From: an uncultured Pirellulaceae bacterium
Lineage (GTDB): Bacteria > Planctomycetota > Planctomycetia > Pirellulales > Pirellulaceae
Reading direction: 5' to 3'
DNA: 47,600 nucleotides
Assembly (NCBI GenBank): GCA_905480235.1
Contig: CAJQPP010000099.1
Span: 1-47,600, forward strand
Part shown: positions 8,308 through 16,006 of the stretch, one piece after another
How positions within the stretch are numbered: the first letter of the stretch is position 1
Layout of the letters: each line of letters opens with the position of its first letter
The notes under the pieces: model-generated
What the model was told of the DNA's origin: nothing
Databases searched by the model: none
The model's input: the letters and a program-made list of their open reading frames with translations, nothing else
Program-made: the position numbers and the translations under genes

Positions 8308-8347
8308 CTTTGTGATGCAAAGTAACCGCCTTGTGGTTGCTTGTCAA
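8308..8347 (-). promoter_or_regulatory. Promoter with overlapping palindromic operator for the membrane-protein/regulator operon
   Basis: On the minus strand TTGACA (8342-8347) is followed after 17 bp by TACTTT (8319-8324), about 40 bp before the ATG. An inverted repeat CTTTG-CATCA-CAAAG (8308-8322) overlaps the -10 and the expected start of transcription, a typical position for a repressor site. Autoregulation by the winged-helix protein is inference. Confidence 0.5.
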
Positions 8348-8418
8348 GCGACTGTGGCTTTAAGCTTGCGGCAGAGAGGCTGCTCGCAATTTCTAAAACT
8401 CGCGAACCAAGGTTGGTT

Positions 8419-8814
8419 ATGAACGGCATCGGAAAAATTGGTTGGATTGACTTAGCTTGTGAAAATGCAGTCGAAGTCAGAGATTTCTACGCGCAGGTTG
8501 CCGGTTGGACTCACACTCCGGTTCCCGTCGGGGATTACGAAGATTTTACAGTCCATGCGAATGGGGAGGCTCAGCCAATCGCTGGCATCTGCCACCAACG
8601 CGGCGATAACGCATCGCTACCTTCGCAATGGCTCATTTACATTCAGGTAGCCGACTTGCAGCAAAGTGTGCAGAGTTGCACGGAGATGGGTGGTCAGGTC
8701 ATTTGCCCCGTGCGGGATCTTGGGTCTTACGGAAAGATGTGTGTGATTAAGGATCCGGCCGGTGCCGTGGCGGCGCTTATTCAGTCGAGCGAATCCGCGA
8801 CGCAAAGCGACTGA
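8419..8814 (+). CDS. VOC (glyoxalase/bleomycin-resistance) family protein
   Basis: A 131-aa vicinal oxygen chelate protein with two beta-alpha-beta-beta-beta modules. The N-terminal module starts IGWIDLACENAVEVRDFYAQ and the C-terminal one has WLIYIQVADLQQSVQSCTEMG, and it ends near IKDPAGAVAALIQ. This subtype often binds a metal through few ligands and its reaction is hard to predict. I chose the ATG at 8419 with AAGG upstream. It is divergent from the membrane-protein operon. Confidence 0.8.
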   Translation: MNGIGKIGWIDLACENAVEVRDFYAQVAGWTHTPVPVGDYEDFTVHANGEAQPIAGICHQRGDNASLPSQWLIYIQVADLQQSVQSCTEMGGQVICPVRDLGSYGKMCVIKDPAGAVAALIQSSESATQSD

Positions 8815-8940
8815 CCGGTCGTCATGGGCAGCGTGTCCAAATTATGCGGTTTGTCCCCAGCGGTTTGTCCCCAACTTGATTGTCATCACCGATTGGAAAA
8901 CAATGCGTGGGTTCAGCTAACTCTCCGCGGGAAAGAAACC

Positions 8941-10245
8941 ATGCATAAAGTCCTCTGCCTGACCGTCTTGTTATTCAGTTTGCTCGTTCTGCCTCGTGCC
9001 CAAGCGGGGGATCCAGCGACATGGGTGAACGCGAATATGGAATCGCTGGTAAAGCTTTATATTCATTTTCACGAAAACCCTGAACTTTCATTTCAGGAAG
9101 AAAAGACCAGCCAACGATTTGCGGAAGAGTTAGAGAAAATTGGCTGCCAGGTTACACAAAATTTTGGTGGTTACGGTGTGGTGGGCATCATGGAAAACGG
9201 TGCTGGTCCGGTCGTTATGCTGAGAGCCGACCTTGACGGTTTGCCAGTAACCGAAAGAACGGGGCGACCGTACGCTTCCCAGATTCAGGTCGAAGGGGAA
9301 TCGGGAGGAATGGTGGGTGTCATGCATGCGTGCGGACACGACATCCATATGACCAATCTACTGGGCACTGCCCAATACCTGGCGGCACACAAAGACCAAT
9401 GGCAGGGTACGCTCATGTTAATTGGTCAACCGGCGGAGGAACGCGGATCGGGCGCGGTTGCCATGATCGATGCGGGGCTTTTTGAGAAATTCAAAAAACC
9501 GGATGTCTGTTTGGCGATCCACTGTGCTGCGGGTATCCCTTCCGGCAAGATTGCTTTACGAGGCGGATTCATGATGGCCAACGTGGATAGTGTTGACGTT
9601 ACGTTTTACGGTCGAGGCGGACACGGAGCTTACCCACACACGACCGTGGATCCCATTGTGGAGGCCGCGAAATTTGTGCTGGACGTACAGACCATGGTCA
9701 GCCGTGAGATAAAACCAACCGAACCGGCGGTGATCACGGTGGGTTCCATTCACGCGGGCACCAAGCACAATATCATTCCCGATGATTGTCATTTGCAATT
9801 AACGGTTCGCAGTTATGCAGATGACGTGCGAGTAAAACTACTGGAAGGGATCAAGCGGAAAGCACGGGCAGCTGCCTTAAGTGTTGGTGCCAAAGAACCG
9901 CTCATCAAAGTCTCCGAGGGGACTCCCTCGCTGGCCAACGACGAAGATTTGGTCGCGCGACTGAATCCCGTCTTTAAGAAGGCACTCGCGGATAAGGATG
10001 TGCTGGTCGCTGACCAAGTGATGGGCGGTGAAGATTTTAGCCAGTTCGGACGACAGGGTGGCATGCCTACGCTGCTGTTTTGGGTAGGTGCCGTCAATCA
10101 GGACCGCCTGAGCCGTTACGGAAAAATGGGCTTGCCGATCCCCAGTTTGCACAGCGCAGAATTTTACCCGGATACTGAACCGGTCTTGACTACCGGAATC
10201 ACCGCCATGGCGAGTGCGGTTCTGGATTTAATGCCACGCCAATAA
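8941..10245 (+). CDS. Exported M20D amidohydrolase (amidohydrolase/hippurate-hydrolase family)
   Basis: A 434-aa peptidase-M20 family protein with a signal peptide (MHKVLCLTVLLFSLLVLPRA, cleavage near AQA). Metal-binding motifs are present: RADLDGLPV (95-103), HACGHDIH with Cys131 and His133, PAEE with Glu166/Glu167, and His194. The dimerisation domain lies at about 205-325 (YGRGGHGAYPHT, VGSIHAGTKHNIIPD), and a late motif GGEDFSQF follows. The family cleaves N-acyl amino acids or amide conjugates. It is predicted to act in the periplasm, which is less usual for the family. The ATG at 8941 has GGGAAAGAAA upstream; the longer frame to 8824 would bury the signal peptide. Confidence 0.9.
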   Translation: MHKVLCLTVLLFSLLVLPRAQAGDPATWVNANMESLVKLYIHFHENPELSFQEEKTSQRFAEELEKIGCQVTQNFGGYGVVGIMENGAGPVVMLRADLDGLPVTERTGRPYASQIQVEGESGGMVGVMHACGHDIHMTNLLGTAQYLAAHKDQWQGTLMLIGQPAEERGSGAVAMIDAGLFEKFKKPDVCLAIHCAAGIPSGKIALRGGFMMANVDSVDVTFYGRGGHGAYPHTTVDPIVEAAKFVLDVQTMVSREIKPTEPAVITVGSIHAGTKHNIIPDDCHLQLTVRSYADDVRVKLLEGIKRKARAAALSVGAKEPLIKVSEGTPSLANDEDLVARLNPVFKKALADKDVLVADQVMGGEDFSQFGRQGGMPTLLFWVGAVNQDRLSRYGKMGLPIPSLHSAEFYPDTEPVLTTGITAMASAVLDLMPRQ

Positions 10246-10316
10246 AAATTGTGCGCCCAGGCGCTAAAATTCTTGAATGAAAGACGGCGATCATGAAATC
10301 GGGCGATCGCGGTTCG

Positions 10317-10883
10317 CTATTTGGAAAACAGAAATCGGTGGCTTAAGGAGGCCAAACCGCGATAGAAATCGGTTTCTGCTTGTGCTTCAATCCGCTCAAA
10401 GAAAGCCGCGGTCCACGCCAGGTGATCGCGGGCAAAAGCGGTCGCCAGGCCTTGGATCAATTTACGCTTGGATTGGTCTGCCATGCCCATCAATACACCC
10501 GCATATTGCAATTGCACAGCCACGTGGTCTGGAATCTTGACGCACGGTTGAAAGCCGTCAATAAATTCCATGTATTTCGTCATGGAGGCAGATGCATCAC
10601 CTTCATATCGGGATTGGTCCCAGACCGATTGCACCGGCGAGGCGTGGTTCTTGGGCCCAATCAACAACTGGCAGTAATCGACGGCCAATGATTCCACCCA
10701 TTCCGAAGTCACCTTGGCGGGCAATTTGCCGCCGGCCTGCTTCCAGGCCTTCGCAAAGGGTTGTTGGGACATCAATTTCAAGGTCTTTTGATCGACCTCT
10801 TTGGCCCACAAAACAGCCAACAGCGCGAACACTCCAGACGCTTCATCGAAATCGGTCTCGGGCAAATGAATCGTAGCATTCAT
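10317..10883 (-). CDS. TorD/DmsD-like molybdoenzyme chaperone
   Basis: A 188-aa mostly helical protein of the TorD/NarJ family, which holds molybdoenzyme precursors and guards Tat signal peptides until the cofactor is inserted. The family-like segments are VDYCQLLIGPKNHASPVQSV (about 68-87) and the later FARDHLAWTAAFFERIEAQA. Its start is next to the stop of the molybdopterin subunit, so it is probably the last gene of the operon and serves that enzyme. It converges with the amidohydrolase gene. Confidence 0.85.
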   Translation of the reverse strand: MNATIHLPETDFDEASGVFALLAVLWAKEVDQKTLKLMSQQPFAKAWKQAGGKLPAKVTSEWVESLAVDYCQLLIGPKNHASPVQSVWDQSRYEGDASASMTKYMEFIDGFQPCVKIPDHVAVQLQYAGVLMGMADQSKRKLIQGLATAFARDHLAWTAAFFERIEAQAETDFYRGLASLSHRFLFSK

Positions 10884-13609
10884 CAGGCTTCAAGCTTTCG
10901 AATCGAAACGACCGTTGAGTGAAAAGCTTGTTGCCCGGTGATGGGGTCTGGGGCGACGGGCAAAATTTGATTTTGATTCCAACCATTTCCGGTATTTTTT
11001 TTCCATTTCGCCGGATCGCCGTTGGAATCGTCTTGCCACCACATGTTTTCTTCCCAATCCGGATCTCGGTAAGTCGCCGTGTCACTGCCCTGTAGATGAC
11101 TGCCAGCTCGATGTTTTTTGGCGGTTGCTACCGAGGTGTATTGCCAATGCCCGCAAGAATTACTCATCGCAATGGCTTTCGGGTGAATGCCTTCCATCAA
11201 CACGACCGGCACACGCATTTTACCTGCGATCCGTTTACCGGAAGCATCGGGTTCACTTCGTTTCAGGTGGGGGGAGACTTCATCCAGCATTTGACTGTGG
11301 TAGCTGGTGAGTTCGATCCAGTCACCGTTTTGAATCCCATACTGGGCTGCCGTCGCGGGGTTGAGCCAAGCCGGATTGCTGTGGACGATTTCTGCGAGCC
11401 ATTTCAGATTCATGGTTCGGCCATGATTGTGAACATTCCATTTGAAGCTGGTCATGATCAATTGATCATTATCGAGGTTTTGATGCTCGATAGGTTGCAG
11501 CCAAACCGGCATGGAATCGATTTCCAATTCGTGGCCCTCGTGTTGCGTCGGGCGATTCTTGGCTTTGATGCCGCTTTGATTGATCAGGTCGCTGCAATCG
11601 AGGTTCTGACCTGTGCGTTCTACGAAGAGGCTTTTGACTTCGAATTTCCGACTGGGTGTTGCAAATCCCCGAACATATCGATCGCCCAGTTTCAATCCCA
11701 CTCCCTTGCCTTCTCTCAGTACGATACCATCCTCGGTGACGGACGTACCTTGCATTTGATCGTCTGACAATTCTCGATTGTAGGCTTCGTAGAAGGGTGC
11801 TCTTTCGGGGTTCTCCCATGCTCCCTCTTCCAGCAAACGATCCAAACCAGACTTGCCGGTCTTGGGATTGGCAGGGACTTTTTCGGCCCAGGCCCGCATG
11901 AATTCTTCTTGCGTTCCATACTCGTACCACTTTTCCATGCCACCGCCGATGCGTTTGGCCAGTTCGGGAAAGAACTCTCGGACGTCTTTGGACTCACCCA
12001 AAGGCTCGACCATCGGGGTTCGAATGCCGACGTAGGGTTTTAGATTATAAGAGGCTCGGGCGTCCAAATCCCACCGCTCAAGGTAGGTCGTCCAAGGCAA
12101 AACGATGTCGGCATAATGGGCCGTCTCGTTGTAGAAAGGGTTGATGCAGACGTGGAAATTGATCAACGATTCATCTTTTAGTACCTGCTTGGTAAGGCTC
12201 TCTTCCGGCCATGTCAGCGGGGAATCCAAATTGTACGTCATATAGGCCTGCAACTTAGCGCGGCCTTGCAGGAGGTACAGATAAATAATCTCGCCAACTT
12301 TCATGCGACGCCAAACGTTGGCCAATGGATATTCGGGAGGATCTTCTAGCACACTCCATGTTTTTGCGGATGGTGGCATGGCGGGCGTCTTGAAATCAGG
12401 GTCCAAGCCTCCCCATGGAGACCAGCACCAACCGCCTTTGCGGCCCACGCTGCCAACGACTGCATTTAACAGTTGGATCGCGCGATCGTTGTAGTAACCA
12501 TTTAAATGTGCGGACGAACCGCGATTGCACATGGTGGTTGCTGCGGGAGCTGCTGCGGCAAATTCCAGCGCGATACGACGAATGTCAGCGGCTTGCAGAC
12601 CACTGATCTGGGCCGCCCATTCGGGTGTCTTATCCTTCAGATGGGCTTTCAGTTCGTCGACTGAAACATTCGTCCAAGTGTTGATGAATTCGTCATCTTG
12701 CAAGCCCGCTTCAAGAATCGCCTGGCTCATGGCCAGTGCGACTGCCCCATCGGTACCGGGGAAGGGAGCAAACCATTCGTCGCTGCTGCCGGCGGTGTTA
12801 CTGAGGCGTACATCGAAGGTGACCATCTTGGCACCGTTCTCGAATCGCCCGTTTTGAATGCGATTTGCGAAAGGTACGTGCCCTTGATGGGCCTCGAAGG
12901 CATTGGAGCCAAAATTCAAAATGTATTTGGTGTTTTCAACGTCATTCAGATCCCAGTCACTTTCCCACAGGTAGGTGAGGTTGGCGGCGCGTCGGTTGCC
13001 GCTGCACAGCGAACGGTGCGAGAGTTGGGTTTTGGTGCCGTAGGCATCGAGGAATCGCTTTAAGGCATCTTTGCTGCGTTGTCGCCCTTGGTGGAATGCG
13101 AATTCTTCCGGCTTCCCCGATTCACGAACCGTTTTAAGCTTGCCGGCAATCTCATCCAATGCCTCGTCCCATGAGACACGCTTCCATTTACCCTCACCAC
13201 GTTTACCAACGCGTTTCAGAGGATACAGCAAACGCTCTGGGTGATAGAGGTGGTTCAGGCCGGCCTGACCGCGGGCACAAACCCGACCTCGGCTGTTAGG
13301 GTCATTGGGATTCCCCTCGATTTTTAGCAAACGGCCATCTTTGACATAGCCCACGATGCCGCAAATGGTGCTGCACAATTGGCACATGCCGGGCGTCTTG
13401 GTAGCCCCTTCGTATTTGACGAGGTCTGGCCATTGCCGTTTTGAATCGGTGCCAGGAATGGCATCGTTTCCTGGCATGCGGAAGCCTTCTTCCAAAACCA
13501 CGGGGTTCAACTTGAGGTTGGGATTACCCAATACCCGTTGTCCGCAAATGGAAGACGCAACGACAGCAGCACCCAGTTTTATGAAGCTGCGACGATCGGG
13601 ATTAAGCAT
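10883..13609 (-). CDS. Tat-exported molybdopterin oxidoreductase, PsrA/PhsA-like catalytic subunit
   Basis: A 908-aa DMSO-reductase-superfamily enzyme. The Tat signal contains RRSFIK at residues 6-11. An N-terminal [4Fe-4S] motif uses Cys76, Cys79, Cys83 and Cys111 (CQLCSTIC... then VCARGQAG). The likely Mo ligand is Cys202 (HRSLCSGNRRAA). The C-terminal molydopterin-binding domain has TSFKWNVHNHGRTMN and AMSNSCGHWQYTS. Such enzymes reduce polysulfide, thiosulfate, tetrathionate or arsenicals, or run in reverse; the substrate is not clear. ATG 13609 overlaps the upstream Fe-S gene stop by 8 bp; ATG 13624 is an alternative. No NrfD-type membrane anchor gene is adjacent. Confidence 0.88.
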   Translation of the reverse strand: MLNPDRRSFIKLGAAVVASSICGQRVLGNPNLKLNPVVLEEGFRMPGNDAIPGTDSKRQWPDLVKYEGATKTPGMCQLCSTICGIVGYVKDGRLLKIEGNPNDPNSRGRVCARGQAGLNHLYHPERLLYPLKRVGKRGEGKWKRVSWDEALDEIAGKLKTVRESGKPEEFAFHQGRQRSKDALKRFLDAYGTKTQLSHRSLCSGNRRAANLTYLWESDWDLNDVENTKYILNFGSNAFEAHQGHVPFANRIQNGRFENGAKMVTFDVRLSNTAGSSDEWFAPFPGTDGAVALAMSQAILEAGLQDDEFINTWTNVSVDELKAHLKDKTPEWAAQISGLQAADIRRIALEFAAAAPAATTMCNRGSSAHLNGYYNDRAIQLLNAVVGSVGRKGGWCWSPWGGLDPDFKTPAMPPSAKTWSVLEDPPEYPLANVWRRMKVGEIIYLYLLQGRAKLQAYMTYNLDSPLTWPEESLTKQVLKDESLINFHVCINPFYNETAHYADIVLPWTTYLERWDLDARASYNLKPYVGIRTPMVEPLGESKDVREFFPELAKRIGGGMEKWYEYGTQEEFMRAWAEKVPANPKTGKSGLDRLLEEGAWENPERAPFYEAYNRELSDDQMQGTSVTEDGIVLREGKGVGLKLGDRYVRGFATPSRKFEVKSLFVERTGQNLDCSDLINQSGIKAKNRPTQHEGHELEIDSMPVWLQPIEHQNLDNDQLIMTSFKWNVHNHGRTMNLKWLAEIVHSNPAWLNPATAAQYGIQNGDWIELTSYHSQMLDEVSPHLKRSEPDASGKRIAGKMRVPVVLMEGIHPKAIAMSNSCGHWQYTSVATAKKHRAGSHLQGSDTATYRDPDWEENMWWQDDSNGDPAKWKKNTGNGWNQNQILPVAPDPITGQQAFHSTVVSIRKLEA

Positions 13610-14420
13610 CGGTTTTCTTTTCATTCCAGTTGTAGATATCGTAAGCTTCCGGTGCAAAAGACTCACCCTCTTTGGGTAAATCATCTTCTATTTCTGCAGG
13701 AGCGGGGCCGGCGAACCACATCCGAGGACGCGTCTCTTTTTCCGTCCGCAACTGAACCAGCGGTAGATTGGTCGCTTCCGCTTTGTCCATGGCTTTGGAA
13801 ACCTTGGAATTCGGATCGTTCAAATCGCCAAAATAGATGGCGTCTGCCGGACAGGTAGACGCACATGCCGGTTCCATGTCTTGTCCAAGTCGGTGATAAC
13901 AATTATGGCACTTGACTGCCTGATCCTTTTGCGGATCCATGTAAATCGCACCGTAGGGGCAAGCATCGACGCAACTGCCCGAGCCATCGCATGTCGAGTA
14001 ATCGATGATCACGCTGCCGCCGATTCCTTTTTTGATAGCGCCGGTAGGACAAGCCTTCAGGCAAGGTGCATCCTCGCAATGTTGGCAGCTCATGGGCAGG
14101 AACATCCTGGAGACCTTGGGATAGGTTCCGGTGTCTTTGTAAAAGGTCTGCCGAATATAGTTGCCTAGCGGGACATCGTTTTCCGCTTTGCAAGAGACTT
14201 CGCACCCATGGCATCCGAAACAGCGTCGGGTGTCAATAAACCACCCAAATTTCTTGCCGTCGTCAGGCGCTGTCATGCGTTCCTCAAGGGTATCCTGAAT
14301 TACCTTGGGTGCCGACGGGGCCTGAGCGGATGGTGCGGTCGGTCCTCGATCGAGTTCCGGGGGAGTCTTTTTCCCGTTTTTCACAGATGCAAGGCGATCC
14401 GGTTGATTGTTAGTGCTCAT
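13602..14420 (-). CDS. Four-cluster ferredoxin-like electron-transfer subunit (DmsB/PsrB-type)
   Basis: A 272-aa Fe-S protein that passes electrons to or from the molybdopterin subunit. Cys motifs are: 67/70/73/77 (CFGCHGCEVSC), 112/115/120/124 (CQHCEDAPCLKAC), 144/-/150/154 (CDGSGSCVDAC), and 171/174/186/190. In the third group the second Cys is replaced by Ser147, so this site may hold a [3Fe-4S] cluster. The ~55-residue N-terminus is Pro/Ala-rich and lacks a signal, so the protein probably travels with the Tat-exported partner. The ATG at 14420 was chosen; the frame extends to 14519 without features. It is first in the Fe-S/molybdopterin/chaperone order, with overlapping genes. Confidence 0.87.
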   Translation of the reverse strand: MSTNNQPDRLASVKNGKKTPPELDRGPTAPSAQAPSAPKVIQDTLEERMTAPDDGKKFGWFIDTRRCFGCHGCEVSCKAENDVPLGNYIRQTFYKDTGTYPKVSRMFLPMSCQHCEDAPCLKACPTGAIKKGIGGSVIIDYSTCDGSGSCVDACPYGAIYMDPQKDQAVKCHNCYHRLGQDMEPACASTCPADAIYFGDLNDPNSKVSKAMDKAEATNLPLVQLRTEKETRPRMWFAGPAPAEIEDDLPKEGESFAPEAYDIYNWNEKKTDA

Positions 14421-14736
14421 CTCGAGAGTGGTTTCCTGCTGCGTTTCTGGCTGAATTCCGTTTTTACGGCCTGGCGCCCCGAATGACAACCAGTGATAGG
14501 AATCGGCACCTATCACCACTTATTTGAGACTCGGGTCTATGCAATTTACAACACAATAAGTTGCGCTTCCCAGCTTTCAATCGCCTGATTAGGGTTTCCG
14601 ATGTGTAATCCGTTTGAAATTGGTGCTTTCGGTCCGCTAAGTGAAAACCATGCCCGAGGAATCGGGAGATTTATGCTCCATCAACGTTCGCTCGCGGCCG
14701 ACTTGATTAGCAAATCGTTACGAGAACGAATCTCGG
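14421..14736. other. Gap between the Rdx selenoprotein gene and the Fe-S subunit gene
   Basis: No gene is seen. On the minus strand it is the leader of the Fe-S/molybdopterin operon, so it may hold that promoter. A short hairpin CGAGA-ACGAA-TCTCG lies just past the end of the selenoprotein gene, but it lacks a T run. Confidence 0.35.
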
Positions 14737-14964
14737 CTAGACCGTGCGTTCTCTTAGGGTACTGATAATTTCGTCGGGCTCGGGGAATCGCTTTAACTGA
14801 TGTTTTGAGAAAATGGTTTCGCCATCGATCACGACGTCAAAAACGCCACCTTGACCACCGATGATGTCTGGTTTCAGGCTCAGTGCTTTTTCGATTTCCG
14901 CAGCCAGACTGGCTGCCCGATCGCCATAACTTCACTGCGTGCAATACGTGATTGAGATTTCCAT
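14737..14964 (-). CDS. Rdx-family (SelW-like) selenoprotein, CxxU, UGA read as Sec
   Basis: A 75-aa protein if the UGA at 14932-14934 is read as selenocysteine. It starts MEISITYCTQ, then Sec11, giving the CxxU redox motif (Cys8, Sec11) at the exact site of CxxC/CxxU in the Rdx family (SelW/SelT/SelH). The rest is family-like to the end: AAEIEKAL, a glycine turn then VFDVVIDGETIFSKH, and RFPEPDEII. An AAGGA ribosome binding site precedes the ATG. Right after the UGA there is a hairpin of bacterial SECIS type. Such proteins are thiol oxidoreductases of unknown partner. It lies 68 bp after the LON-domain gene on the same strand. The alternative is a nonsense pseudogene, which I think is unlikely given the intact frame. 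Confidence 0.87.
14900..14916 (-). promoter_or_regulatory. Candidate bacterial SECIS hairpin of the Rdx selenoprotein
   Basis: On the minus strand the stem GCAGCC and GGCUGC closes an AGUCU loop (an extra A-U pair would leave a GUC loop). The stem begins 16 nt after the UGA and the loop lies at +22 to +26. Outer GAU and AUC can also pair across an internal loop. Known bacterial SECIS elements have a G near the top of the loop at about this distance. Confidence 0.75.
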
Positions 14965-15032
14965 ACGATCCTTGGATGAAATTTCAAATTGGAAGGCGGC
15001 ACAACGGCAAAAGATCGTTGTGCCCAGAAGCC

Positions 15033-15728
15033 CTAGTTATAGCTGAAACTGGGCGGGAATCGCAATTCGGGTTGCTCGACCGATACTAACCGACTTTGCA
15101 GGATTTCGATGACCTTGCGAGCTCGGATATCGATATCGAGGGTTTCCAATACGTCTTGCTGGTCGCGGAGAGATGCACCCGAAGAAAAAGTCAACAGATC
15201 CATCAGCATACCCAACGGCAGATGGTCGTTGAGTAATTGGCCAATGTCCTCGCTGTCTAGCGACTCATCGTTAGCGACTAAGCGACGGAACAGGCGACTG
15301 GCTTGAGCACGTACCACGTCATCGTCCACATCCATTGGATCCTGGGGAGTCTTGGCAATCTTGACGTCCGCCATGCGATAGGGAAGGTCGGTCGCAATCT
15401 CTCGGATCACCGTCGCCCGTTGGGCGCCGAGCAGCAATAAATTGAAACGTCCATCAGGAAGTTCCGCGTGTGTGACAATTTTCCCAACGCATACCGTGGA
15501 GAAAATCTCTGGTTCGTTGTGATTCATGGCAGACTCGGGCTTCAACTTTGCGACGGCAATTAATTGGTCGCTGTTGACGGCGTCTTCCATCAGTTTGCGG
15601 TACCGAGGTTCAAAGATGTGCAGCGGTTGAATCACGCCCGGAAACAATACCAGATTGGGCAAGGGGAATAATTTAACAACTCCCGTAAAATTCGAGGGCA
15701 GGTCTAAATTCGCTTCGGCAATTGACAT
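15033..15728 (-). CDS. LON substrate-binding-domain protein
   Basis: A 231-aa protein made of the Lon N-terminal (LON/PUA-like) domain without the AAA or protease domain. Typical segments are VKLFPLPNLVLFPGVIQPLH, IFEPRYRKLMEDAV and GRFNLLLLGAQRATVIREI. Such stand-alone proteins are common; the role is not established and they have no active site. The ATG at 15728 is used; a GTG at 15755 would add nine residues. It is followed by the Rdx selenoprotein gene. Confidence 0.85.
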   Translation of the reverse strand: MSIAEANLDLPSNFTGVVKLFPLPNLVLFPGVIQPLHIFEPRYRKLMEDAVNSDQLIAVAKLKPESAMNHNEPEIFSTVCVGKIVTHAELPDGRFNLLLLGAQRATVIREIATDLPYRMADVKIAKTPQDPMDVDDDVVRAQASRLFRRLVANDESLDSEDIGQLLNDHLPLGMLMDLLTFSSGASLRDQQDVLETLDIDIRARKVIEILQSRLVSVEQPELRFPPSFSYN

Positions 15729-15865
15729 CGCATGAATCCTGACGGGGTAGTCCACTGTTCCAAGGAGGCCGGATCGGACTGGGAAGTGGTGATCGGCTTT
15801 CCTGACAGATCAATAATAGACATACAACGTTTTCAGGGAATCGAAAAATCCAAGAAAAATCGTTT

Positions 15866-15871
15866 ATTATA
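15866..15871 (-). promoter_or_regulatory. Candidate -10 for the LON-domain/Rdx transcript
   Basis: A perfect TATAAT on the minus strand about 140 bp before the LON-domain start, in the gap just past the terminator of the preceding gene. I see no good -35 at the right distance, so this is tentative. Confidence 0.35.
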
Positions 15872-15933
15872 CCGCCGAAATATCATTTAATCGGCCCGTG
15901 GCCTGCTTCCGAGAAGGCTCAACGAGCGTTCAT

Positions 15934-15972
15934 AAAAAAAAGGCGTAGCACCGACAGCGCTACGCCTTTTTT
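15934..15972. terminator. Bidirectional rho-independent terminator
   Basis: A 9-bp stem AGGCGTAGC (15941-15949) pairs with GCTACGCCT (15959-15967), flanked by an A run on one side and a T run on the other. It works in both directions; on the minus strand it ends the Bax-inhibitor transcript. Confidence 0.9.
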
Positions 15973-16006
15973 ATGGAATCATTTTCGGTAATTAAGCTCG
16001 TGTGGC

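Noticed and set aside
11096-11767. 223-codon frame on the plus strand inside the molybdopterin gene.
   Set aside because: It is antisense to a well-supported gene and has no family features.
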